Assembly: GCA_021234535.1 (NCBI GenBank)
Contig: CM037833.1
Location: 26,524,892 to 26,588,891, forward strand
Length of the DNA stretch: 64,000 nt
Direction: 5' to 3'
DNA from: Stichopus chloronotus
Lineage: Eukaryota > Echinodermata > Holothuroidea > Aspidochirotida > Stichopodidae
Shown here: positions 34,866-44,745 of the stretch, piece by piece
Position numbering within the stretch: the first letter of the stretch is position 1
Layout: every line of letters starts with the position of its first letter
Notes under the pieces: generated by a model
What the model was told of the DNA's origin: nothing
The model's database searches: none
The model's input: only the letters and a program-made list of their open reading frames with translations
Program-made: the position numbers and the translations under genes

Positions 34866-35363
34866 ATGCTGAGCGCACACAACAAATCCAAACTCGCCGG
34901 CCCTACCAAGAACAACTCTCCCAGCGGCTGCAATTGCAGAGAGCCGAACTACTGCCCCCTACCAGGAAACTGCAAAACAGAATCCGTTATTTACCAGGCC
35001 ACAGTCTCGAGCGACGACGTCAACCCCCCTCAAACATACATCGGACACACAGAAGGGACTTTCAAACTTAGATATAATAATCACAAATCATCGTTTAATT
35101 CCAAGTCAAAGAAGCACAGCACCAAACTAAGTGAACATATTTGGAACCTTAAAGAAAACAATGTAAATTATAGCGTATCCTGGAAAATCCTGAAAAAAGC
35201 CAAATCCTACAACCCAGTATCCAACAGATGTGATCGTTGCAATTGGGAAAAGTTTTTCATTGTCTGTAGACCGCACATGGCCACCCTTAACAAGAGGAAT
35301 GAGCTCTTATCTGCTTGCAGACACTGCAAGAAATTTCTGCTAAGCAACGTTAAACCGCCTTAG
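34866..35363 (+). CDS. PLE family B GIY-YIG endonuclease fragment
   Basis: Open from the 5' junction to the TAG at 35361. It contains MLSAHNKSKLAGPTKNN, the cysteine cluster CNCREPNYCPLPGNC, the nuclease core VIYQATV...TYIGHTEGTFKLRYNNHK, KLSEHIWNLKENN, and the C-terminal CDRCNWEKFFIVC...NKRNELLSACRH. The GIY-YIG residues and the arginine of the conserved helix are intact, unlike the minus copy. It lacks the RT, so it is a remnant of the polyprotein rather than a complete gene. ATG 34866 is the first methionine clearly within PLE sequence. Any translation would depend on outside promoters. Confidence 0.75.
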   Translation: MLSAHNKSKLAGPTKNNSPSGCNCREPNYCPLPGNCKTESVIYQATVSSDDVNPPQTYIGHTEGTFKLRYNNHKSSFNSKSKKHSTKLSEHIWNLKENNVNYSVSWKILKKAKSYNPVSNRCDRCNWEKFFIVCRPHMATLNKRNELLSACRHCKKFLLSNVKPP

Positions 35364-35478
35364 CCTATCACCACAATGCCATTATCACCAGTATAGCCAA
35401 GCTTGACTGCACATGCTACTGTGTCATTTGTTCTGCTTTCTTTTCCTTCCTAGTCTATATACAGTCACTCGCCATATA

Positions 35479-35525
35479 CGTTCTGATGAGTGCAGTACTA
35501 CCTGCACGAAACAACGTTGTAAACG
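35479..35525 (+). ncRNA. hammerhead ribozyme, PLE family B
   Basis: All conserved parts are present. Stem I is CGTT (35479-35482) with AACG (35522-35525). The core CTGATGA is at 35483-35489. Stem II is a perfect 6-bp GTGCAG/CTGCAC with loop TACTAC. GAAA is at 35508-35511. Stem III is 2 bp (CA/TG), and the cleavage triplet is GTA (35519-35521). This type-I layout with a minimal stem III is the form described in PLEs, where it is thought to process element RNA. It lies in the 3' untranslated region, about 115 bp after the endonuclease stop. Confidence 0.85.
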
Positions 35526-35558
35526 AATACGAGTCGTCTAAATAATTGAATTTATTCC

Positions 35559-35658
35559 TAAATATTATTAGCTCTGGGCCTCACACCTATCGAGCACTCT
35601 TGCAATATGCAACCTGGACTTATCGTCTTTTGGAGAGATATATATATATAGAGAGAGA
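35559..35658. other. host flank and short (TA)n between PLE families B and C
   Basis: AGCTCTGGGCC...CGAGCACTCT at about 35570-35600 resembles AGCTCCTGTTC...CGAGCACTCT at about 31187-31212. This is probably part of the duplicated Ig-locus flank. A (TA)n stretch at 35640-35650 follows. Confidence 0.5.
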
Positions 35659-36530
35659 ATAAAAACGCAAAAAGACGTGACAGGAAAGAAACTGAACTTC
35701 TGTTACTCCAAAATTTTATTAAAAACAAACGTTTCGGTCGTTCGACCTTCTTCAGTGTGGAGTTTGAAGTACAATGACTGTAGAAGCAAAAATGTCAGAA
35801 AGTTACTGAACTTGAACTTGAACAAGATAAAGACAGATTACAAGAGGTAAAGAGGAAAAATGAGCTTAAGTTACAAAGGGCAAAGAAGATTAAGAGCTAA
35901 AGTTGATGCGTTTTTGAGAGTGTAGTTCATTTCTTTTGTTGAGGCCAAAGGGTTTAAGAGTTTGTAATTGTGCTGTCCAGTAGATTTCACGTCTGAGGAG
36001 ATTTCTATTGGTATTGCTAGTACTTTGGATTTGTTCGAATGGGGTAAAAACGAAATCGGATAAGCTGTGAGGGGAACTGTTGAAGTGAATAGCCACCTCA
36101 CATGTCTTTTTGTTAGTAAGCATGGCAGATTTGTGATTTCGGAAACGGACTTTGAATGCAGTAGAAGTTGAGCCGGTATATTGCATGTTACATTTATGAC
36201 AAGTAACTAGGTAAATAACATTACATGAAGTACAAGTAATATTTTCTTTGATCATATATGAATTACCGGTAGTGCAACTTGAGAATGAAGAACATGTGCT
36301 GGAAAAGTTTTTGCAGAGATCACATTTCTTAGTACAAGTAAAATACCCTTTGGTGATGGTATGCTGTGTAGAGGGAAGGGGTCGCATTTTTGAAGGGGCG
36401 AGAATCTCCTTGAGATTCTTCGTTCTACGATAAGAGGAAATGATAGAATTTTGGGGGAAGAGGTCTTTGACCTGGGTACAATTTCTTAACAAGGGAAAGT
36501 GTTTGTGTAGAATTTTGGAGATATCAGGAA
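35655..36530 (-). mobile_element. PLE family C, inverted 3' fragment
   Basis: The inverse of about 39226-40112 of the main copy. It carries a minus-strand 215-codon C-terminal frame (ending 35890) with a cysteine cluster, a GIY-YIG core and the 3' region. It is joined head-to-head with the main copy at about 36530 and ends in TATATATA at the other side. The protein part matches the main copy almost exactly, so it is a recent piece of the same insertion. Confidence 0.88.
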
Positions 36531-36539
36531 TACCAATAG

Positions 36540-36983
36540 AAATCTCCTCAGACGTAAAATCTACTGGACAGCACAATTACAAACTCTTAAACCCTTTGGC
36601 CTCAACAAAAGAAATGAACTACACTCTCAAAAACGCATCAACTTTAGCTCTTAATCTTCTTTGCCCTTTGTAACTTAAGCTCATTTTTCCTCTTTACCTC
36701 TTGTAATCTGTCTTTATCTTGTTCAAGTTCAAGTTCAGTAACTTTCTGACATTTTTGCTTCTACAGTCATTGTACTTCAAACTCCACACTGAAGAAGGTA
36801 GAACGACCGAAACGTTTGTTTTTAATAAAATTTTGGAGTAACAGAAGTTCAGTTTCTTTCCTGCCACGTCTTTTTGCGTTTTTATTCTCTCTAATTATGA
36901 AAGTTACTGCTTGGCATCCCTGGTGGATCCTTCTGTTAGGAGCACATTGTTTGGAACTGTTGCTATTTGCTATTCCAACCTTA
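36540..36983 (+). repeat. PLE family C pseudo-LTR, left
   Basis: Near-identical to 39757-40199. It includes the end of the endonuclease frame, the hammerhead-like motif (36797 region, where stem II reads GGTA instead of GGTC) and the TTTTTGCGTTTTTATTCTCT junction that leads into the 5' end of the coding unit. Confidence 0.88.
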
Positions 36984-39869
36984 CATTTCTTCGCAACATC
37001 CGAGCATCGCAAAGTCGATCCAATGGCTCTGGACTCCATTTCAACACCAACCATTCCAAGTTCTCTTTATAACACCTGGAGCAAACCCTCTAGATATTCT
37101 CACCACAGCAACTTTTTGAGCTACTGTGTCAGCAAAAAGAGAATTCCACCTGGATTATTGCTGAACTTTAACCTTGAACTAGCAAAAGACGACGTGAACC
37201 TACAACTCAACTGTCAAACGCTTCTCTGGGAAACATCGTTTAACCTCTTAAAAGCGATTGCCGAAGCCTCTTACAAAAAGGCTCAGGAACTGCAACGTAG
37301 TTTGCAACTTGAACGTGACCGTTTATTTTCGGAACTTGACACCATTACTGCCCACCAAATCTGGTCGAGAAGTAAACGCAAGTTTACCACATTCAACTCT
37401 CGACTGAAAGAACGAGAACACCACAAGTTTCGCAAAACTGTAAAATATCCCACCCTCACCAAACCTGCTCCTGAAGAAAACCCATCTAAACGTCGTAACA
37501 GAAGATTCGTCCGACACCGGAAAACATCACAGGTACAACCCGTCCCCAGTTCACCTTCACCTGTCTACGACAGTGACAGCTTACAACGTCCTAACAGCAC
37601 CCTTCCTGATTTAAACCCCATCAACCTTTCTACAAGAGAACTTACTGCGGTAGAACGATCAGTACTCTCTAAATGACCGGCATTTTGCCCCACCCCTAAA
37701 GATATCAACTGGGTGAAAACATACCAAGATTTAGACCAATTTGATAGACGTATCCGGTTAGCCGTCCACTTCCACCGTACCACTGACACCACGGATCCTG
37801 ATACCACGTCGACGCCCTCTCCATTCCCACCTATCCCCACGAAGAGTACTTGGATGCCCCCCAAGTCACCCTACCCAGAAGTGGAACTATTTCTATCCAA
37901 AGTTCGCCAGGACATCATTAACCCGGATAACCGTAGAAAACCTAGGGACAATCTCACAATAGATGAAAGAAAAGCGCTTAGAACCCTGCGTGAAGAAGAA
38001 GCTGTCATCCGACTGCAGGATAAAGGAAATAGGTTTGTAGTGCTCGAGAGAGAAGACTATATCCAGAAAATGACCAGCCAATTGCAGAACAGCCTACATT
38101 ATAAATCCCCAACCGATGACCCTACCAGCCTCTTCTTCGACAAAGTTGTTAATTGGGCTAAGAAATGGTATAATACTAAGCAACTAAGTAAAGAAGTTTA
38201 CGATTGGATCATTGATGTCAACCCCAATGCTGGTGTTGCATACGGTAACGTTAAAACTCATAAAAGTAATAACCCACTTCGTCTTATCACTTCATGTTGT
38301 GGTACCAGTATTGAACGTATTTCTCAATTTACCGAATTTTATCTTAAGCCTCTTGCCCAGGCCTTACCCTCCTTTATTAAAGATACTACCCATCTACTTA
38401 ATAAAATCGAAGAAGTTAACCAAAATGGCCCACTCCCTACTGACACCATTCTGGTTTCATGGGATGTGGTTGCTATGTTTCCCAATATTGACAATAATCT
38501 TGGTATTCATGCTGTCTCCAAATTTCTGGATTCTAGGGTTAAGAAATTTCCTTCTACTGATTGCATTGTAGAAGCCATCAAACTCTGCGTTTCATGTAAC
38601 AACAGTCAATTTAACAGCAAAAATTATCTACAAATTCACGGCACTGCAATGGGACCAAAAAACGCATGCAGTTATGCCGACCTGGCTATGGGTATTATCG
38701 ACGAACGTGCGACCACTGAAGGTCCCGTCATTCCGAAATACTGGTGGCGTTACCGGGACGACATAGTTGACATCTGGACCCATGGTCTAGACAAATTAAT
38801 GGAATTTACCGCTTTTATCAATACTTTGTACCCCACAATTCGTTTTGAATTAGTTTATTCCAAACACAAACTTAATGTCCTAGATGTAACTATCCATTTG
38901 AATGATGGTTTCCTTACTACCGATGTTTATGCTAAGCCTACTGACAGTCACCTCTATCTGCCTTTCCCCAGCTCCCACCCGACTCATTGCAAAACGTCAA
39001 TCCCCTATAGTGTGGCCTTACGCCTCCGTAAAAATTGCTCTAGTGACTCCACATTTGCCATCCGTAGTACAGAATACAAATCGTACTTATTACGACAAGG
39101 TTACCCCTCCCATATTATTGAAAAAAGCTTTTATAAAGCAAGCTTGACCAGTCGTGCATCCCTACTCCGCCCTTCCAAAAAGAACATTCAACGGAAATAC
39201 CCCCTTGTCTTGGATTTTAATCCACATCTTCCTGATATCTCCAAAATTCTACACAAACACTTTCCCTTGTTAAGAAATTGTACCCAGGTCAAAGACCTCT
39301 TCCCCCAAAATTCTATCATTTCCTCTTATCGTAGAACGAAGAATCTCAAGGAGATTCTCGCCCCTTCAAAAATGCGACCCCTTCCCTCTACACAGCATAC
39401 CATCACCAAAGGGTATTTTACTTGTACTAAGAAATGTGATCTCTGCAAAAACTTTTCCAGCACATGTTCTTCATTCTCAAGTTGCACTACCGGTAATTCA
39501 TATATGATCAAAGAAAATATTACTTGTACTTCATGTAATGTTATTTACCTAGTTACTTGTCATAAATGTAACATGCAATATACCGGCTCAACTTCTACTG
39601 CATTCAAAGTCCGTTTCCGAAATCACAAATCTGCCATGCTTACTAACAAAAAGACATGTGAGGTGGCTATTCACTTCAACAGTTCCCCTCACAGCTTATC
39701 CGATTTCGTTTTTACCCCATTCGAACAAATCCAAAGTACTAGCAATACCAATAGAAATCTCCTCAGACGTGAAATCTACTGGACAGCACAATTACAAACT
39801 CTTAAACCCTTTGGCCTCAACAAAAGAAATGAACTACACTCTCAAAAACGCATCAACTTTAGCTCTTAA
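36897..39869 (+). pseudogene. PLE family C polyprotein (RT plus GIY-YIG), one in-frame TGA
   Basis: About 990 codons encoding an N-terminal region, reverse transcriptase and C-terminal GIY-YIG nuclease. From the ATG at 36897 there is a helical segment rich in lysine and glutamate (about codons 120-180) and a basic/proline-rich linker. A TGA at 37674 interrupts the frame, which then reopens in the same frame to 39869. The RT motifs are intact: GNVKTHK and PLRLITS, motif A VSWDVVAMFPNID (about 38452), motif B GTAMGPKNACSYADLAMG (about 38640), motif C YWWRYRDDIVDIW (about 38740) and LNVLDVTI. The C-terminus has CDLCKNF, a nuclease core VIYLVTC...QYTGSTSTAFKVRFRNHK and REIYWTAQLQTLKPFGLN. The single stop is the only visible lesion. 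It may be a true mutation, a polymorphism or, less likely, a recoded site. Confidence 0.9.
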
Positions 39870-40192
39870 TCTTCTTTGCCCTTTGTAACTTAAGCTCATT
39901 TTTCCTCTTTACCTCTTGTAATCTGTCTTTATCTTGTTCAAGTTCAAGTTCAGTAACTTTCTGACATTTTTGCTTCTACAGTCATTGTACTTCAAACTCC
40001 ACACTGAAGAAGGTCGAACGACCGAAACGTTTGTTTTTAATAAAATTTTGGAGTAACAGAAGTTCAGTTTCTTTCCTGTCACGTCTTTTTGCGTTTTTAT
40101 TCTCTCTAATTATGAAAGTTACTGCTTGGCATCCCTGGTGGATCCTTCTGTTAGGAGCACATTGTTTGGAACTGTTGCTATTTGCTATTCCA

Positions 40193-40199
<7 letters not shown>
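39757..40199 (+). repeat. PLE family C pseudo-LTR, right
   Basis: Direct repeat of 36540-36983. It includes the last 37 codons of the polyprotein, the 3' untranslated region and about 87 bp of the start of a next tandem unit, cut off by (TA)n at 40197. Confidence 0.88.
39996..40054 (+). ncRNA. hammerhead-like motif, PLE family C
   Basis: Core CTGAAGA (40004-40010; position 7 is variable in hammerheads), stem II GGTC/GACC with loop GAAC, then GAAA (40024-40027). ACTCCA (39996-40001) can pair with TGGAGT (40049-40054) as a distal stem I. Two bases separate stem I from the core, and no clean short stem III with an NUH site is visible, so activity is doubtful. The motif is conserved in the inverted fragment (about 35727-35755), while the left pseudo-LTR has a stem II change. 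Confidence 0.45.

Positions 40200-40257
<58 letters not shown>
40197..40257. repeat. (TA)n microsatellite at PLE/Ig-locus boundary
   Basis: About 30 TA units between the truncated second PLE unit and the Ig locus. Confidence 0.98.
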
Positions 40258-40259
<2 letters not shown>

Positions 40260-40643
40260 CTCTGAGACCCATTTTGAGAACCATAGTTGTATAATATTGA
40301 CACATTGTTTTTGAAGGCATTACCATGCACTATCCATTGTTCTAGACTAATATTGTACTACTTGCTTCATATTTAGTAGTTTTTTTTTAGGTTATTAATT
40401 GGAATGGCACTCATTAAACTAACGTAAGAATGGCATCCCGGGTACAAGGTACTGTGTTTCTGCACTTTTGTTTTTTCATCCCACAATTTTTTTCCACAGT
40501 TTAATTCTGACTATTCTACATGTTTACAAATTACACTAGCGTAGGTGTACTTGTAACGAAAATTAAGATAACGTGTAATATAATGTTCTGACAATGAATT
40601 AGTTTATCGACACGGCCAGTAAACGGAAGTCCAATGCACTTAC
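40258..40643 (-). other. intron 1 (5' part) of the minus-strand Ig gene
   Basis: Follows the GTAAGTGC donor at 40643. Homologous to 31281-31695. No second exon is seen before the (TA)n and PLE block, which would therefore lie in the intron or have destroyed the locus. Confidence 0.6.
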
Positions 40644-40998
40644 CCCGAACTACTAACATCTGTTTCACCTCTATGCTGCTTTTTGTGTCTCTGCAAATGT
40701 AATTGCCTTCATTTAAGAGAGAGACGTTTGCTACAATTAAAGAATAATGTCTACCTATTATCATTTGGCTGCTTTCTGAATTAATACGGTACAGTCCCGC
40801 GAAAAGGCGTTTTTGTCCTCGACTCCAAGTACGTGTGCTGAAGTTGACGTTGTCACCCAAGGGGCAACTAAGAACTGCATCATCATTCATGTTAGCAACA
40901 GTCGTGAGCGAGAAGTTTGAGTTCCCGGAAACACTAGCAAAGAAGTACAAAGATGAATAAAGTAAAGTCAAAAGGTAAAATCGATAAATATCCATCAC
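40644..40998 (-). CDS. Ig-domain receptor-like protein, exon 1
   Basis: Probable secreted or membrane Ig-superfamily protein. The exon starts at the ATG at 40998 and encodes a hydrophobic signal peptide (FYLLTLLYSSLYFFASVSG). A single V-like Ig domain follows, with the B-strand cysteine in AVLSC, the tryptophan in RTWSRG and the F-strand GNYIC. It ends in EVKQMLVVRG with a phase-1 donor (G/GTAAGTGC at 40644/40643). The exon structure is the same as in the plus-strand paralogue at 63110. A duplicated remnant lies at 31281-31728. Downstream exons are not recognised in the window because PLE and (TA)n sequence occupies the intron. The function (recognition or adhesion) is inferred from the fold only. 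Confidence 0.72.
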
Positions 40999-40999
40999 A

Positions 41000-42729
41000 A
41001 TTTCATGTAAAGCTCACAAAAGGAAGATCTGTATCGCATCGTAACGGGAATCCACGTCTAGATAGTTAACATGAACTCCGACTGTCACCATGCCTCTCCA
41101 GAAGCATTCTTGAAACTCGAGAAAGTTATCTACCGCAGTTTGAAAAACTTTAACGAAAGACAAAAGTTAAATAGATTGAACGTGTTATTCCGTCAATGTT
41201 AGCAGTTGACTAACGCAGAAAGAGCGTGTTGAGAACTGCAAGTGATTTCAACATCAGGAGGTACAGAGTTTACGTAGTTCCTCTTTTCATTAATGTAAAC
41301 GTGAATTTTAGTTCAACCGAAACAGAAAGTGCTTATGTCCTTGCAAACATGGCAATAAAAACTTAGTGACAGTTAGGTTTCATTGTGCTGATTACTACTT
41401 TTCAACGATGCCTGTAATGATCGTAACGTTACATTAATCAGGCATTGTTGTGACTTTCATTTCTGAGTTTATGAGGAACAAGGTGCACCAAATAGGTGCC
41501 CTCAACTTAATGGTAGAAATAACTCTGCAACTTTGTGTAACCTTTGTGTAACTATGTTCAATTATTTCAGGCATTCAGAATTTTGAACATTGTTATTATG
41601 CATAACATGGCAAGAACTTCGTTTGTAACGCTGCCCATGAAGATAACTTCCTTGACTGAATATTAAAGGAACAGGCTCAAATAATCGATATATGCTAATA
41701 CGTCCCAATAGTCCGGTACATTACGACAACCAATTAATTGTTTATGTTGACAGCAACTCGATGTGTATGTTTTCTTGTCTGAATTAAAAATCCCCTATTG
41801 CAAGGCACTGTCAAATGTCATAGGAGGCACAGGGGTTTTACAGTGACCTCATACGAAAGACTCGAGCGGTGGTGAGGGACACAAATGGTTACACATTCCC
41901 ATTTTCACAGAGGTTAGCACCACTCTCAAATAAAGAAAAGCACAGATCTCCTAACTGGAACGCTTCCTCTTGTGAAATTCTTAGTTGCTAAGATAATATC
42001 TACAACATCGTTTTCATAAATAACAAGTGCAATAAATCAAAACTCCGTTCTAACAATTTTAGTAGCTGTTGTGTTTTTGAGGAAATGTAGGTGCAGGTGA
42101 ACTGTAGTAACAAAAATGGTCGTAATGATTATGGGTGGATTGATTGTTATTCGAAATATGCTTGACATAAGAAACATTTTGATTGCCTATGACCTTGCTT
42201 ATTGCAATAAAACAAGTAATAGGTCGCCTGTTGTCACGTGATCCTGACGTGGATCTACCACGACCATGACTGTAGCTAGTGTGACATGTTTAGGGGTGGT
42301 TACATACCTGGCTGGCTAGGTTTATTTCGAACTATGTGGCGACCCCACCCAATGATTTCAGACACTAGGGATGCTTTTCTCATGATCGCTGGGGATGAAG
42401 AATTAAAGGGGTGCAGTACTCATGAAACGAACATTATCAGGCTACACAAACACAAATTATCGGCGAAAAAACAAGAGAGAACACTTGTAGAAGAGGGAAT
42501 GTGAGTAACCCGCAGAACTATCTAAGGGAAGCGCACCATCGGTTGTGGCGGAGTGTACACGGAAATTTTGGTTTTTCAAAATCAACAGATGGCAGGAAAC
42601 GGCATTTTCCTAGTGTGCTTGAGTTGCATGCACCCAGCCTTAAATTAGGGTGTTATGTCTGCAATTTTCACAATTAACGATAACAACATTGTTTAGAAAA
42701 TGGTAATAATTTGGATTGATCTAATTGTC
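41000..42729. other. 5' flank of the Ig gene and unassigned DNA
   Basis: Presumed upstream region of the minus-strand Ig gene. No clear TATA box or CpG-rich promoter stands out. The open frame at 42286-42504 has no recognised domain. Confidence 0.4.
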
Positions 42730-43270
42730 ATTTCCAGAAAAGTTAATTAAACAGCTTTTATTTTCTGATTAAATTTTTTTGTTTGAGAAATTTTCAACTA
42801 CCAGGTAACATCAGACAAAGCTGGTAATATATTGCATCAATTTTCTTCCATGTAAGGTTCCAAAATATTTTACTCTCTGGCGATTAGTTTTTTATTCCTT
42901 TTCTACAACCACCGATAATTGCCAAAAAAGTAAAAAGCCAGTTCTTGCACCGATAACTTTGTAAATGATAGTCACCTTGACGACAAAAAATGTTATGCAA
43001 TAAAGTATTTTGATAGGTGGGGAAAGAATGAGATAAATGATGCTTAGTTGGGAGAGGGTTCTAAAGAAAGAGGTGTCCCCCATATGAGACACTTGTCACT
43101 TACTTGGTAACATTAGATGTAATCTGGTTCAATATTGGCGTCTTTTGAAGTCATAAAATGTCCTAGACTTCACATTTTCCGATTATTGTCGTACCTATGC
43201 TGAATTATAAAAAAAAAGAAAAAAGTTTCATTTCAGAGTTATTGAGAATTTTTCAATTATCACAAAAGTT
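42730..43270 (+). repeat. diverged copies of the 7.4-8.0 kb repeat family
   Basis: GAGAAATTTTCAACTACCAG with GGTAACATCAGACAAAGCTG, and later CTTGGTAACATTAGATGTAA, GTCATAAAATGTCCTAGACT and TTGAGAATTTTTCAATTATC, follow the same order as at 7640-7990. Confidence 0.55.
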
Positions 43271-43779
43271 TGTAGTTTGTATGGACTTGGGTCGAGAGAC
43301 CAGACTAGGCAATTGATATGTTGTATCGCATTTGTCAGAAAGGTGAAACTTCACCTCTTGCAATTGAGTCTGTGTTTTATGAAGGTCGAAGTTGCATAAT
43401 GGTGCTTTTCTGGATAAGCCATCCACAGAAGCGTCTGGATGGGGGCAGGGACGTCAAAATTCCTGCGCGACAGTCATTGGAAATGCTGGCTAGGAATTTA
43501 TCTTTAATCTGTGACTCTCCGTAGTCTACGGGCCTAGCTGGGTAGCTTGTTTGCGGCCTGAACAATTTTAGAAAGGTGTTGGTCTGCACTTTCACCTTTG
43601 GTATAGGGTAAACTTGAAAACGAATAAACACCATATATAATGGCTGGTACTAAACCCACCTAAATATTCTTCTGTCATATCTTTAAGGGAATCAAATTTC
43701 CTCCCGTCTATCCACAGTATACCTGCATCACAAGGGGTGTATTTAAGCGGAACTCAAATGCCTTTGAGATTCCTTGGTA
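43271..43779. other. unassigned DNA
   Basis: The plus-strand frame 43318-43524 (68 codons) has no recognised domain, and its splice context is unclear. No other feature is supported. Confidence 0.4.
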
Positions 43780-44745
43780 ATATTCATAGAAAACAAAGAA
43801 CAATACCACCAAGTTTAAAGTTCAAGGATCTTACTCTTTGTAGGATACCAGTAAAACCATGTCTACAAGTATAGAAACTATAATCTCTGACCACAAAATG
43901 ACTTTTGGCCTCCATCGAAAATGACAGAGCTAATCTGCTCATCAAGGTCTACCAATGTTAACATCTTGAAGTTCCAGCAACATTCAGTTGCAGGTTCCTC
44001 AATCAGCTTTCATTAAGCAACCTTCAGTGACCTCAAATGACATTGGATATCGATGAAACATGTTAGGCATCATCCACTTACAATAGACTACTAACACAAT
44101 TCGTTTGAAATTCCAGCAACATTCATTTGTTGAAATACCTGTCTTAATACATATTTCATACTTGAACCTCTGGTGACCTCAAATGACTTTTGAATCCATG
44201 AAAAACAATAGAAATCATCTACTTACAATGGACTTACAAAATATCAAGTTTAAAGTTCCATCAACTTTCCCTTATTGAGACACTGTGTATACATGGGTTT
44301 AAAACTAGGACTTACATTGACCTCAGACGACCTTCCATGCATTAAAAACTATCAACTTATCAGTGGCTACCAATGTGACTGGCATGAATTCCAGCAACAT
44401 TCAGTTGCTGAGATTAGTTAATGTTCAGACTTTAAGCTCTGGTGACCTCACATGGCCTTTGGCATTCACAGAGAACTTGAAAAAGCAATACGGATCATCT
44501 ACTAATACTGTGGACAAACAGCATATCAAGTTCTAGCAACTTTCCCTTATTGAAATACTGTCTTCAAAATCTAGCATCTATTTACTCTATTGACTCAGTT
44601 GTCATCATGATCTTTGACCTCCGTAAGAAATAACACAATTATTTGCTCATCAGTGACTACCAGTGTGACTAGTATGAAGTTCCAGCAACATTAAGTTGCT
44701 GAGATATCTGCTTTAGTGGGTTTGTAAACATCATTTTTATTATTT
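43780..44745 (-). repeat. AGGTCA-type tandem array, reverse orientation, period about 140 bp
   Basis: TTCCAGCAACATT-like blocks occur near 43971, 44112, 44259, 44390, 44530 and 44680 (spacings 131-150 bp). Each is associated with TGACCTCAAATGAC and CATCTACTTAC blocks. This is the inverse of the 8.1-9.5 kb subtype. Confidence 0.75.

Larger units (their letters stand above)
34856..35558 (+). mobile_element. Penelope-like element, family B, plus-strand partial copy
   Basis: Short 5'-truncated copy beginning inside the linker region and running to GAATTTATTCC at 35558. Over 34870-35187 it is almost identical (a handful of differences) to the inverse of 33220-33545. The pair therefore arose recently, perhaps in one insertion event. 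Confidence 0.88.
36531..40199 (+). mobile_element. Penelope-like element, family C, full-length unit with pseudo-LTRs
   Basis: A complete PLE unit bounded by direct repeats (pseudo-LTRs) of about 443 bp, 36540-36983 and 39757-40199. The downstream repeat ends at (TA)n, where the upstream one continues into the coding region. Direct repeats of this kind arise in PLEs from tandem copies: the left one is the 3' end of a preceding unit fused to the 5' end of this one. The unit contains one long frame interrupted by a single stop. Confidence 0.9.

Noticed and set aside
37674..37676. Programmed stop-codon readthrough in PLE family C
   Set aside because: No readthrough context or RNA structure is evident. 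A simple nonsense mutation is the plainer explanation until other copies are compared.
42286..42504. 72-codon plus-strand frame
   Set aside because: No recognised domain, no convincing splice sites and no homologous copy in the window.
43318..43524. 68-codon plus-strand frame with fairly balanced composition
   Set aside because: It reads somewhat like protein, but no family is recognised and flanking splice signals are weak. Not enough to call a gene.
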